From contig CAJTPO010000005.1 in assembly GCA_910578115.1 (NCBI GenBank), forward strand, positions 83,483-147,482: DNA of 64,000 bases. Reading direction: 5' to 3'. The notes below the pieces were generated by a model. It saw nothing but the letters and a program-made list of their open reading frames with translations, did no database searches and was not told the origin of the DNA. This document shows positions 34,724 through 43,479 of the stretch, piece by piece (position 1 is the first letter of the stretch; every line of letters starts with the position of its first letter). Source of the stretch: an uncultured Lachnospiraceae bacterium. GTDB lineage: Bacteria > Bacillota > Clostridia > Lachnospirales > Lachnospiraceae. Both the position numbers and the translations under genes were made by a program.

Positions 34724-36178
34724 ATGGACAGACAGAATCTGACACTGCTCACTGACTTATATGAGCTGACGATGATGCAGGGTTATTTCAAGAACAAAGA
34801 CCGCAACGAAACCGTGATTTTCGATGCCTTCTACCGCAGCAATCCCTGTGACGGCGGTTTTGCCATTGCGGCAGGCTTAGAGCAGCTGATTCAATATATC
34901 AAAGAGCTGCGCTTCGACGATCAGGATATTGCTTACCTCGCAGGTCTCGGCATCTTTGACAAGGACTTCCTTGACTACCTGAAAGATTTCAAGTTCACCG
35001 GAGACATTTACGCGATTCCGGAAGGTACGGTGGTATTTCCGCGTGAACCGCTGATCAAAGTTATCGCTCCCATCATGCAGGCGCAGCTGGTAGAGACCGC
35101 TATCCTGAATATCATCAACCATCAGAGCCTGATTGCCACCAAGGCCGCCAGGGTCTGCTATGCCGCCCACGGCGACGGCATCATGGAATTCGGCCTGCGC
35201 CGCGCACAGGGACCGGACGCCGGCACCTACGGCGCCAGGGCTGCCATCATCGGCGGCTGCGTCGGCACTTCCAATGTCCTGTGCGGACAGCTTTTTGACG
35301 TGCCGGTGAAAGGCACCCACGCCCACAGCTGGATCATGAGTTTTCCCGATGAATACACGGCCTTCAAGACCTATGCCGACATGTACCCTTCGGCCTGCAT
35401 TCTGCTTGTAGACACCTACGATACCTTAAAATCCGGCGTGCCCAACGCCATCCGCGTCTTTACCGAAATGCGCGCTGCAGGCATTCCCCTGACCTTCTAC
35501 GGTATCCGTCTGGACAGCGGCGACCTCGCCTATCTGTCCAAGAAAGCCCGCAGAATGCTGGACGAAGCCGGTTTTCCGGATGCCGTCATTTCCGCCTCCA
35601 ACGATCTGGACGAATTCCTGATCCAGAGCCTGAAGGAGCAGGGCGCTACCATCACCTCCTGGGGTGTGGGCACACACCTGATCACCTCCAAAGACTGCCC
35701 CTCCTTCGGCGGTGTATACAAACTGGCGGCCATCATGGGCGAAGACGGCACCTTCATCCCCAAAATCAAGCTGTCCGAGAATTCTGAGAAAGTGACCAAT
35801 CCCGGCAACAAGACCATCTACCGTATTTATGAGAAGGAAACCGGCAAAATTAAAGCCGATCTGATCTGCCTCGTGGAAGAAACGTTTGATGAGAAAGAAC
35901 CGCTGCTTCTTTTCGACCCCCACGAACCCTGGAAGAAAACAAAGCTTCCCGGCGGCAGCTATACCCTCCGCGAACTGATGGTGCCGATCTTTCAGGGCGG
36001 TACGTGCTGCTACACGTCTCCGAAAGTCATGGAGATACGCTCCTACTGTCAGGAAGAACAAAATACCCTCTGGGACGAGACACGCAGACTGGTAAATCCT
36101 CATAAAGTATATGTGGATCTGTCCGGTAAACTGTATGATATCAAGATCAAACTGTTGGACCAGATGAATCAGGGATGA
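34724..36178 (+). CDS. pncB: nicotinate phosphoribosyltransferase
   Basis: Converts nicotinate, PRPP and ATP to nicotinate mononucleotide in NAD salvage. The N-terminus LLTDLYELTMMQGYF, the FGLRRAQGPDAG segment with the catalytic region, GTHAHSWIMSF with the phospho-His site and GIRLDSGDLAYLS are all family signatures. Length of 484 residues fits the Gram-positive form. GGAGG at 34710-34715 spaced before ATG 34724 decides the start rather than the in-frame ATG four codons upstream. The 361-base upstream region also serves the divergent ATPase gene. Confidence 0.96.
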   Translation: MDRQNLTLLTDLYELTMMQGYFKNKDRNETVIFDAFYRSNPCDGGFAIAAGLEQLIQYIKELRFDDQDIAYLAGLGIFDKDFLDYLKDFKFTGDIYAIPEGTVVFPREPLIKVIAPIMQAQLVETAILNIINHQSLIATKAARVCYAAHGDGIMEFGLRRAQGPDAGTYGARAAIIGGCVGTSNVLCGQLFDVPVKGTHAHSWIMSFPDEYTAFKTYADMYPSACILLVDTYDTLKSGVPNAIRVFTEMRAAGIPLTFYGIRLDSGDLAYLSKKARRMLDEAGFPDAVISASNDLDEFLIQSLKEQGATITSWGVGTHLITSKDCPSFGGVYKLAAIMGEDGTFIPKIKLSENSEKVTNPGNKTIYRIYEKETGKIKADLICLVEETFDEKEPLLLFDPHEPWKKTKLPGGSYTLRELMVPIFQGGTCCYTSPKVMEIRSYCQEEQNTLWDETRRLVNPHKVYVDLSGKLYDIKIKLLDQMNQG

Positions 36179-36210
36179 GTCTGTTTAAAGATCGCGCTGC
36201 AAGAATTTGC

Positions 36211-36239
36211 TTGAAAAGTCCTTTTCGTTGCATTATGAT
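36211..36239 (+). promoter_or_regulatory. predicted promoter of the degV gene
   Basis: TTGAAA (36211-36216), a 17-base spacer and TATGAT (36234-36239), about 75 bases before the start. Confidence 0.55.
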
Positions 36240-36316
36240 AATCATGAAATAGTCTCCCGGAAAATCAGAAACAAAAAACTCCCGGAGCCTGTTGCAAAGA
36301 AACGGAGGAATGCCAT

Positions 36317-37201
36317 ATGCTTCGTATTATTACAGATTCGGCAAGTGATCTGCCCAAAGATTACATCAAGCAGCATGATCTTCATGTGATTCCGACACCC
36401 GTCGTGATCGACGATGTAGATTATCTGGACGGCAAGACCATACAGACAGAAGAATTTTACCATATACTGGACGATATCAGACGTGATGTCAAAACCTACC
36501 ACATCAATCCCGCCATGTTTACCGATGCTTTCCTGCCCTACGCGCAGGCCGGAGACAGCATCATTTATCTGTGTTTTTCTACGGGAATCGCCGGCACCTA
36601 CAACGCGGCTAACCTTGCCCTGACCGGTATCCGTGAGGATTATCCCGATTTCGACCTGACTATCATCGACTCCAAATGCGCTTCGATCGGTTTCGGCCTG
36701 CTTGTCAGCAAGCTGGTCACCATGCTGGAAAAAGGCGCTTCCAGGGAGGAACTGATCGAAGCCGCGGCGTATTATATCTCACACATCCGCCATGTCTTCA
36801 CGGTACAGACACTGGCTTATCTGATCAAGGGCGGCCGCCTCACCAAATTCAAAGGCACACTGGCAGAGACATTGGACATGAAGCCCGTTCTGGTCGTAAA
36901 TGAAGCCGGCGCACTGGCTGTGGTCAAGACCGTGCGCGGCCGGAAAAAATCCCTGCGTTACCTCATCGAGTATGCCAAAGAGACCGGCTGCCGGCTGGAA
37001 AATCAGACCGTTGCCCTCTGCCACGGAGAAGATCCCGAATCTCTGGAGTTTGTCAACACACTGGTGCAGGAGACTTTTCATCCAAAGGATACCCTGATCT
37101 CCGTAGTCGGCTGTGCCATCGGCGCTCATACCGGACGCGGCCTTGTGGGCTTCTGCTTCTTTGACGCAGATGACGGCAAATACAGCAAATATTTCGATTA
37201 A
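36317..37201 (+). CDS. DegV family fatty-acid-binding protein
   Basis: A 294-residue protein of the DegV/FakB fold, which in other Firmicutes binds a fatty acid and presents it to the FakA kinase. The N-terminal ITDSASDLPKDYIKQHDLHV and the GIAGTYNAANLA and SKCASIGFGLLV segments (Ser-rich lipid-headgroup loop) are typical. The C-terminal domain includes IGAHTGRGLVGFCFF. GGAGG spaced 8 bases before the ATG. No fakA is nearby. The next gene follows by 27 bases. Confidence 0.92.
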   Translation: MLRIITDSASDLPKDYIKQHDLHVIPTPVVIDDVDYLDGKTIQTEEFYHILDDIRRDVKTYHINPAMFTDAFLPYAQAGDSIIYLCFSTGIAGTYNAANLALTGIREDYPDFDLTIIDSKCASIGFGLLVSKLVTMLEKGASREELIEAAAYYISHIRHVFTVQTLAYLIKGGRLTKFKGTLAETLDMKPVLVVNEAGALAVVKTVRGRKKSLRYLIEYAKETGCRLENQTVALCHGEDPESLEFVNTLVQETFHPKDTLISVVGCAIGAHTGRGLVGFCFFDADDGKYSKYFD

Positions 37202-37228
37202 AATCAGACTGAGAATGAGGCAATGATC

Positions 37229-38476
37229 ATGGAAGAACAACAACGAACCTGTACTTATCTGGAAACCGACGGTGAATTCAAGATGCGTGAACTGGACAAA
37301 GGCGATCTGGAGCAGTTTAATGCCCTGCTGCAGTACGCTTTTCAGGTCACCTCCTACGATCTGTTTCAGACCGGATGGGAACAGGAAGAGATCAAGTACG
37401 CCAAACGCCCCATTTTGGAGGAGGCCTACGTTCTGGGATGGTTCTATCAGGATAAACTGGCCTCCATGATCGTCGTCTATTCCATGAAAGTCAATGTCCA
37501 CGATACGATCATGGATATAGGCGGCATTACCGGTGTCGCCACCTATCCCGAATACACCGGCCGCGGGCTGATCCATGCGCTCATGCGTCATGCCCTCGAC
37601 TACATACACCGAAACGGAATGCTTCTTTCCTTCCTCTACCCTTATTCCATTCCCTTCTATCGCAAGATGGGCTGGGAAATCGTATCCGATAAGCTCTCCT
37701 TTACCGTAAAAGATACCCAGCTTCCCAAAATGCGTCCGGTAGACGGCATGGTGGAACGCGTGGGCCTTGACTCCGAGGATTATCACAATGTACACTCTTA
37801 CTTTGCCCTGCAGCGGCACGGCGCCCTCATTCGTGACACGCTTTCCTGGGAGGAATACTGGCGCTGGGACAATGACGACATGATCGCCGCAGTCTATTAC
37901 AGTAAGGAACATAAACCGCTTGGTTATGTGGTCTATTATATCGCCAATGAGATTTTTCATATTAAGGAAATGGTCTATCTGAATATCGAGGCCAACTACG
38001 GCCTCTGGAACTATATCAGCGCCCATTTTTCCATGATCACACAGGTGCAGGGCGACAATTATTCCGGTGAGCCTATGGCCTATCTGTTCGAAGACAGCGA
38101 GATCACGGAGACAATCTCGCCCTACATCATGGCGCGGATCATAGACGTCCGGGAATTCCTTGCCGAATATCCCTTCCAGATCCAGCCCGAAGACCTCAAA
38201 CTGCACTTTCTCGTACATGATGAAATGGCTCCCTGGAACGAAGGAGATTACATGGTTTCCTGGCATGAGGGCAAAACCATCTGTGAACAGGTTGACAACA
38301 ACCAGTCCATCAATGTTGTGGAGCTGTCCGTCAACACCCTTACCACTATGCTGATGGGCTATAAGAGGCCTTCCTACCTCTACGAACACGAAAAGATCAA
38401 GACCGAGTATTACATGCTGACATGGCTGGAACGCCTGATTCCGGTTGAGAAAGCGTATTTTTCGGATTATTTCTGA
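37229..38476 (+). CDS. Eis-like GNAT acetyltransferase with SCP2-type C-terminus
   Basis: A 415-residue acetyltransferase of the Eis type. The first GNAT domain contains GGITGVATYPEYTGRGLIHA (R/Q-x-x-G-x-G acetyl-CoA turn, about 95-115) and the FLYPYSIPFYRKMGWE segment typical of Eis proteins. A second GNAT-like domain and an SCP2 sterol-carrier-like C-terminus follow. Family members acetylate amines including aminoglycosides; the substrate here is unknown. The ATG at 37229 is preferred, with GAGG 8 bases upstream, over an ATG two codons earlier. Probably cotranscribed with degV. Confidence 0.9.
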   Translation: MEEQQRTCTYLETDGEFKMRELDKGDLEQFNALLQYAFQVTSYDLFQTGWEQEEIKYAKRPILEEAYVLGWFYQDKLASMIVVYSMKVNVHDTIMDIGGITGVATYPEYTGRGLIHALMRHALDYIHRNGMLLSFLYPYSIPFYRKMGWEIVSDKLSFTVKDTQLPKMRPVDGMVERVGLDSEDYHNVHSYFALQRHGALIRDTLSWEEYWRWDNDDMIAAVYYSKEHKPLGYVVYYIANEIFHIKEMVYLNIEANYGLWNYISAHFSMITQVQGDNYSGEPMAYLFEDSEITETISPYIMARIIDVREFLAEYPFQIQPEDLKLHFLVHDEMAPWNEGDYMVSWHEGKTICEQVDNNQSINVVELSVNTLTTMLMGYKRPSYLYEHEKIKTEYYMLTWLERLIPVEKAYFSDYF

Positions 38477-38489
38477 TAAAAATTAAGAC

Positions 38490-38508
38490 GTCTCAACATA
38501 GTTGAGAC
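38490..38508. promoter_or_regulatory. short palindrome upstream of the alcohol dehydrogenase gene
   Basis: GTCTCAAC-ATA-GTTGAGAC, perfect 8-base arms, 14 bases after the stop of the Eis-like gene and 27 bases before the next start. No T-run on the plus strand; it may be an operator or leader hairpin. Confidence 0.4.
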
Positions 38509-38535
38509 AAAAGCATCGCAGAAATGGAGAAAACT

Positions 38536-39561
38536 ATGAAAGGTATCTACTATGATGGAAAAGATGCACTTTACCGTGAGGATATCCCCATGCCCGTACA
38601 AAAAGCAGGAGAAAGCCTTGTGAAGATCCGTATGTGTGCTGTCTGCAATACGGACAAGGAGGTCCGAAAAGGCTACCGCCCCGACTTCCGGGGTGTGATG
38701 GGACATGAATTTGTGGGCGAAGTGCTGGACTCTCCTGTAAAAGACCTGATCAAAAAGAGAGTGGTGGGAGAACTCAATGCCGCCTGCGGGAAATGCATCT
38801 ACTGTAAGACGGGACGCCCCACCCACTGTGACAGCCGCAGAGTTCTTGGCATGTCAGATAAAGACGGTGCGTTTGCGGAGTATATGACCATCGACACAGA
38901 TCTTCTCCACGTGATTCCGGACGGCCTTCCAGACGAGATCGCCATTTTTACAGAACCCCTCGCAGCAGCTCTCGAGATTCTCACACAGATTCATATTTTC
39001 CCCATTTCTGCGCTGCTTTTTACGCATAAACGAGTTTGTGGCAAGCAACGCGCAGACACAAATCTCGCGATTGAAAATTTTAATTTTCAATCTTCTTCTG
39101 ACAAAAATGCGGCGGTTCTGGGAGACGGACGACTGGCCCTTCTGACAGCCCAGGTACTGGCGCTTACCGGGATTGACCTTACAGTGATAGGAAAACACCC
39201 GGAAAAACTGGAACTGTTTAAGCCTTTTGCAAAAGTTGTCACCCAGGGGGAGCGGGAAGGCTACGAGTATGTGGCCGAGTGTACGGGTTCCGAGACCGGA
39301 CTTCCCAGCGCCCTGGAACTGGTACGGAAAAAGGGAACTGTCATCTTAAAGAGTACCTATGCCGGAAAACTCAGTCTGGATATGAGCATGGTGGCCGTGA
39401 ACGAAATCACTATTGTGGGAAGCAGATGCGGCCCCTTCGAACCGGCGCTCAAACTGCTTTTGGAGGGAAAGGTGAAGCTGCCGCCCATCGAGCTGTATGA
39501 TCTGATGGACTTTGAAAAGGCCTTTGCGTCAAGAGCATTTAAGGCAGGGTTTACAGTATAG
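38536..39561 (+). CDS. zinc-type alcohol dehydrogenase (MDR family) with in-frame palindromic insertion
   Basis: A 341-residue medium-chain dehydrogenase. Catalytic zinc-domain residues are in CAVCNTDKEVRKGY and GHEFVGEV, structural zinc cysteines in CGKCIYCKTGRPTHC (about 84-98), and the NAD-binding loop in AVLGDGRLALLTAQ (about 192-205). Between EILTQIHI and DKNAAVLG, where relatives have only a few residues, residues 155-188 are an extra 34-codon segment made of palindromic repeat DNA (38998-39099). Enzyme activity may be affected. GGAG spaced 6 bases fixes the start at 38536. It converges on the polysaccharide locus. Confidence 0.88.
   Translation: MKGIYYDGKDALYREDIPMPVQKAGESLVKIRMCAVCNTDKEVRKGYRPDFRGVMGHEFVGEVLDSPVKDLIKKRVVGELNAACGKCIYCKTGRPTHCDSRRVLGMSDKDGAFAEYMTIDTDLLHVIPDGLPDEIAIFTEPLAAALEILTQIHIFPISALLFTHKRVCGKQRADTNLAIENFNFQSSSDKNAAVLGDGRLALLTAQVLALTGIDLTVIGKHPEKLELFKPFAKVVTQGEREGYEYVAECTGSETGLPSALELVRKKGTVILKSTYAGKLSLDMSMVAVNEITIVGSRCGPFEPALKLLLEGKVKLPPIELYDLMDFEKAFASRAFKAGFTV
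38998..39099. repeat. palindromic repeat inserted in frame in the dehydrogenase gene
   Basis: A 102-base segment. It contains GATTGAAAATT/AATTTTCAATC (39069-39092, two-base loop), CGAGTTTGTG/CACAAATCTCG (39031-39066, one-base bulge) and TCTGCGC/GCGCAGA (39007-39056). The CGAGTTTGTG arms match the intergenic elements at 10147-10170 and 20012-20038. Confidence 0.75.
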
Positions 39562-39599
39562 GAAATACCTTTCCCTAAAATATCTGAATCAGTTAAATT

Positions 39600-41219
39600 T
39601 TACCGCAGATAGTAAACCCTGCAGTACTTCTCCTCAAAGACAGGCTCTACCCCGGCATACTTCTCTGCACTGCTGCCGCTCACCCTGCCGATCTGCGCCT
39701 CCGCGTCTGCACCGTCCGCAACATAGACCACCAGCGCTTTCGCCTCTTCGATCCGCTCCTCCGTTATTTTCTCCACGCTGTCCGCAGCGGCAAAATAAAC
39801 CTCCGGATAGACGAACAGTTCATTCGCCACATCCCAGATACACCATTCCGCCCCCGGCTCATACAGATAGAGTACCGGCGTGTTCTCCTGCTCCCGCTCC
39901 TTTGCGAACGCCAGCTGTTTTCTGTCCTCCGGATAAAGAAACACCACTTTTCCAGACAGCAGACCCGCCAGATCAAGCAGCAGGCAGGCCGCCCCCAATG
40001 CTATACAGAGAGTCTCTCTGCGCCGGAATTTTTTCTCCGGCATCACCCGTTTCCACAGCACCCACACCGCCCGAAACAGCAGCAGTACGATCATCCCATA
40101 GATAGGCAGCTGATACCGGTTCGAGGTATCGCCCAGCAGAAGCGCCGTCTTCGACACTGTCAGAAAATATCCCAGCACAGAAAAAGACAGCATCACAGCC
40201 GCCGCATCGGCCTTCCCCTTCTCCAGCCCCTGCCTGAGCTTCCGCAGACTTCTCTGTCTATGAGCCGTCACCGCCAGCACCAGAATCACCAGCAGCAGCG
40301 CCGGAAGCATTTTTCCAAAAACATACTCATCCAGCAGTCCGAAGAAAAACTCCAACCGCTCCAGCGTATTCGACAGATCAAAGAAATTCTCCGTGGCCTG
40401 CGCACCTCTCTGCCCCCGGAACATCTGTCCCAGACAGGCCGGATAGGTCAGATAAGCCAGCACAAACGCGACTGCCTGGCTCACGCCGTACCGCACACAG
40501 TTCCACAGCTTCCGCTCCCGCCACAGCATCCACACCCCAAACGCCGCCGCCAGATAAAACAGAAAAATAAAATAATAATACTGCGTCAAAAACCCCAGAT
40601 AAGTTACCGCAGCCATCGGCACAAGACACCGCAGCACCGGCAGCTTCACCCACTTTCCTGCAAGCATATGTTCCACTGCCCGCACATGCAGGATCGCGCA
40701 CAGCAGGACAAACGTCGTCAGCATCTCGTACATTCTGATAAAAACCACACCGCTCATGGCCGCCGGAGTCAGTCCGTAAAATAACGTCACCAGCAGTGCC
40801 ATTCTCTCACTGCGGCCGCTCACCCGATATGCCAGATACGCCAAAAGTACAATATTGATCCCCCACAGCACCAGGTTCACCACCAGTCCGATCCACTTCG
40901 AAAACACCCCCGGCACCAATGAGGCTGCCGTATGGAAGACCCAATAATACACCGGCGGGTGCACGTCCCAGGACTGTACCAGCTTCACCAGCCCGTACTG
41001 GAACCCCTGCCCCGGCAGCACCACGAACTCATTGCGGTAAGTATCCCGCTCCATCCACTGCCCGTCCTCCACATAGAAGCCGTTGGTGCGTGCCGTGGAA
41101 TAGTACGTATAATATTCATCCTCATGAAATCCCTGTTTCTGCATACAGAAACAGAAGGCGGCCGCCATCTGCACCGCCCAGATTATCAGGAATATAACGA
41201 TATAGTTTCTCTTTATCAT
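39600..41219 (-). CDS. GT-C type membrane glycosyltransferase (PMT/ArnT-like)
   Basis: A 539-residue integral membrane protein with a long row of hydrophobic helices. The first extracytoplasmic loop has the acidic HEDEYYTY and the second DVHPPVYYW, the Asp-based pattern of lipid-phosphate-sugar-dependent GT39/GT83-like enzymes. It would take sugar from a polyprenyl phosphate donor outside the membrane. The start at 41219 (MIKRNYIV) has AGGAG 4 bases upstream; the open frame extends further but without signals. It is the last gene of the polysaccharide locus on the minus strand. No terminator seen before the convergent dehydrogenase gene. Confidence 0.85.
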   Translation of the reverse strand: MIKRNYIVIFLIIWAVQMAAAFCFCMQKQGFHEDEYYTYYSTARTNGFYVEDGQWMERDTYRNEFVVLPGQGFQYGLVKLVQSWDVHPPVYYWVFHTAASLVPGVFSKWIGLVVNLVLWGINIVLLAYLAYRVSGRSERMALLVTLFYGLTPAAMSGVVFIRMYEMLTTFVLLCAILHVRAVEHMLAGKWVKLPVLRCLVPMAAVTYLGFLTQYYYFIFLFYLAAAFGVWMLWRERKLWNCVRYGVSQAVAFVLAYLTYPACLGQMFRGQRGAQATENFFDLSNTLERLEFFFGLLDEYVFGKMLPALLLVILVLAVTAHRQRSLRKLRQGLEKGKADAAAVMLSFSVLGYFLTVSKTALLLGDTSNRYQLPIYGMIVLLLFRAVWVLWKRVMPEKKFRRRETLCIALGAACLLLDLAGLLSGKVVFLYPEDRKQLAFAKEREQENTPVLYLYEPGAEWCIWDVANELFVYPEVYFAAADSVEKITEERIEEAKALVVYVADGADAEAQIGRVSGSSAEKYAGVEPVFEEKYCRVYYLR

Positions 41220-41304
41220 CTTCTCCTGTTCAAAACACACTCTCATTTTTGTTGTCCGTTCTCTCCCGCCACAATCAGTTTCCGGTATTGAATACCTGTC
41301 CCCT

Positions 41305-42297
41305 TTACCCTGACACAGAACGCCGCAGAAAAGCATGTACCCGCCGTACGGTCTTCGGTGCCACGGTCAGAAGCAGCAGATACACTTTATTTTTCCCTGT
41401 CAGATACGGGTTACGCACCGTATCCTGAACATGCCGTCTCAAATACCGTTTCACCTTCACATAGAAAACATTATCCTTCGTCATCTGCACGATGGGCACA
41501 TGCAGCAGGTAATCCAGCCGCTGGTACAGGTTAAACCGTATCGCATACACATACAGTTCCGGATACGCCCGGTCCACAAGCTCCTGCATCCTGTCCGCAT
41601 TGTCCACGATATCGATAAAAACCCTGGAAAAGCTGTCCTTCGTTTTCCTGCGGGTGGTACTCTCCTGCCGGCACACCACATGATAATACTGTCCTGGCAG
41701 AATCGTGATTCCCCGTACCTCCTGCAGAATATCCACCAGAAGCCGGAAATCCTCGTTCAACAAACCTTCCGGAAATCTGTGTCTCTCAAACAGTTCCCGC
41801 CTGACCAGCTTCGTACAGAACGAACAATCCCCCCTGTGCAGAAGCAGTTCCCGCAGAAAATCCTCCGCACTGCAGAAGCAGATCTGCTCCGGCGGAATAC
41901 ACACATCCGGCAGACGCCGTCCCTGCTCATCCACCTCGTCCCGGGAGATCTGTACGATATCCCCTTTCCGTTCGCACATGGCATGCATCATCAGCGCATA
42001 CATATCCGGCTCGATATAATCGTCGCTGTCCACAAATCCCAGACAGGCTCCCGTCGCCAGCCCGATGCCCAGATTCCGCGCCGAAGAAGCCCCGCCGTTT
42101 TTCTTATGCCGGACAAGGATGCGTTCATCCTCCCGCGCCAGCCGTTCGCACAATGCTCCCGTTCCGTCCGTAGACCCGTCATCGATCAGCAGAATCTCCA
42201 GCTCCTGATACGTCTGTGCACAGATCGACCGCACACATCGCTCCAGACAGTCTATCGAATTGTATACCGGTATGATCACACTAATCTTCTCATCCAT
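41305..42297 (-). CDS. GT2 family glycosyltransferase
   Basis: A 330-residue cytoplasmic inverting glycosyltransferase of GT-A fold. It opens VIIPVYNSIDCLERCVRSI, with nucleotide-binding LLIDDGSTDGTG (about 36-47) and metal-binding FVDSDDYIEP (about 92-101). A C-terminal extension of basic residues may touch the membrane. Located in the polysaccharide locus, 30 bases from the GT4 gene upstream. Donor and acceptor unknown. Confidence 0.92.
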   Translation of the reverse strand: MDEKISVIIPVYNSIDCLERCVRSICAQTYQELEILLIDDGSTDGTGALCERLAREDERILVRHKKNGGASSARNLGIGLATGACLGFVDSDDYIEPDMYALMMHAMCERKGDIVQISRDEVDEQGRRLPDVCIPPEQICFCSAEDFLRELLLHRGDCSFCTKLVRRELFERHRFPEGLLNEDFRLLVDILQEVRGITILPGQYYHVVCRQESTTRRKTKDSFSRVFIDIVDNADRMQELVDRAYPELYVYAIRFNLYQRLDYLLHVPIVQMTKDNVFYVKVKRYLRRHVQDTVRNPYLTGKNKVYLLLLTVAPKTVRRVHAFLRRSVSG

Positions 42298-42327
42298 ATC
42301 TTCCAGGTTTCCACCCCGTCTTTCCTT

Positions 42328-43479
42328 TTACCGCGGCCGCAGAATCGGCGCCGCAGTAAGCGGCCCCTCTTTGCCCGGCACGATTTCCCCGCGCAGCAGT
42401 CCTTCCGCAAACCGCAGCAGCTCTTTCGCCGCATACTCCGCATTCCACACATCCCGGATCGTCTCGTAGGCCGCGCGTCCCATACGCCTGCGCGTCTCCC
42501 AGTTTTCAAACAGATCCAGCACCAGCGCCTCCATCTTCTCATATCTGTCCTTCGGATACATCAGCCCGTTCTCCCCATGCCGGATCAGATAAGGAGCCGC
42601 CCCCACCTGTTCATTCACCACTTCCACACAGCCGCTGTTCATCCCTTCATTCACCACGGCCCCCCAGCCTTCCAGATGATTGCTGGTAAAAAGGTGGATA
42701 TGGCACTGCTCCATCACGTCCCGCACCCGCTCCGGCTCCGTGTAGCCATAGAACCGGAATGACTCCGCCAGCCCTGCCCGCTCCACGTCCTGCCTGATCT
42801 GCGGCTCCAGTTCCCCGTCTCCCAGCATATGTATGAAAAACGGACAGCCTTTGTCCCGCAGCGTCCCCGCCAGACGCACCACATACTCCGGATGTTTCAG
42901 CGGAATAAACCGCCCCGCCCACACGATATGCAGCCTGCCGTCCTGCACCTTCATGGTGTTAAACTGCTCCTCACTGTAAGTCCGCAGCCTCGTAAAATAC
43001 CCCCACCGGAACAGCTTCCCCGGATAGGCCCCGATCAGATGAAAATCCGACGCCGTGTAAGCGCCGGCACACAGCATACAGACATTCTTTCTCCGGTACT
43101 TGATATGCTCCTGATATTTCGCCGCCAGCCCCCGCGGGGAGACCGCCTTCCACTGACCTTCTCTGTAAAGCCGCTCGCTCACGCGCATCGTCACCCTGCC
43201 GGAAGCAAGCCTCTCAGCCGCGATATCCTCCCGCTGCGACCAGCCAAACAGCACTACATCACTCTCGGCGATCGTCCTCCTGCACGCATACTCGTCCTGG
43301 TACAGACACTTCACATAAGGCAGCTGCCGCACATCCACGCCCCACCCCATGGCAACCCGTTCTTCCTCCATGGGCATGGTCTGGATAAAAGTGAAATCAT
43401 CCCCCAGTTCCCGCCAGAGGGCCTCGCACAGCGGGATCTGATGATGGTTAATATAGTTTGACACAAACGTAAAAGTCAT
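42328..43479 (-). CDS. GT4 family glycosyltransferase
   Basis: A 383-residue retaining glycosyltransferase of GT-B fold. The C-terminal donor-binding domain shows LHIVWAGRFIPLKHPEYVV and the E-x7-E-like motif in SNHLEGWGAVVNEGMNSGC (about 280-300). Its ATG overlaps the preceding gene's stop by four bases, so it is translationally coupled. Sugar specificity cannot be read. Confidence 0.93.
   Translation of the reverse strand: MTFTFVSNYINHHQIPLCEALWRELGDDFTFIQTMPMEEERVAMGWGVDVRQLPYVKCLYQDEYACRRTIAESDVVLFGWSQREDIAAERLASGRVTMRVSERLYREGQWKAVSPRGLAAKYQEHIKYRRKNVCMLCAGAYTASDFHLIGAYPGKLFRWGYFTRLRTYSEEQFNTMKVQDGRLHIVWAGRFIPLKHPEYVVRLAGTLRDKGCPFFIHMLGDGELEPQIRQDVERAGLAESFRFYGYTEPERVRDVMEQCHIHLFTSNHLEGWGAVVNEGMNSGCVEVVNEQVGAAPYLIRHGENGLMYPKDRYEKMEALVLDLFENWETRRRMGRAAYETIRDVWNAEYAAKELLRFAEGLLRGEIVPGKEGPLTAAPILRPR

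Noticed and set aside
39511..40105. Proline/serine-rich plus-strand frame after the dehydrogenase
   Set aside because: Antisense to the GT-C type membrane protein gene; composition is that of a reversed membrane-protein gene.
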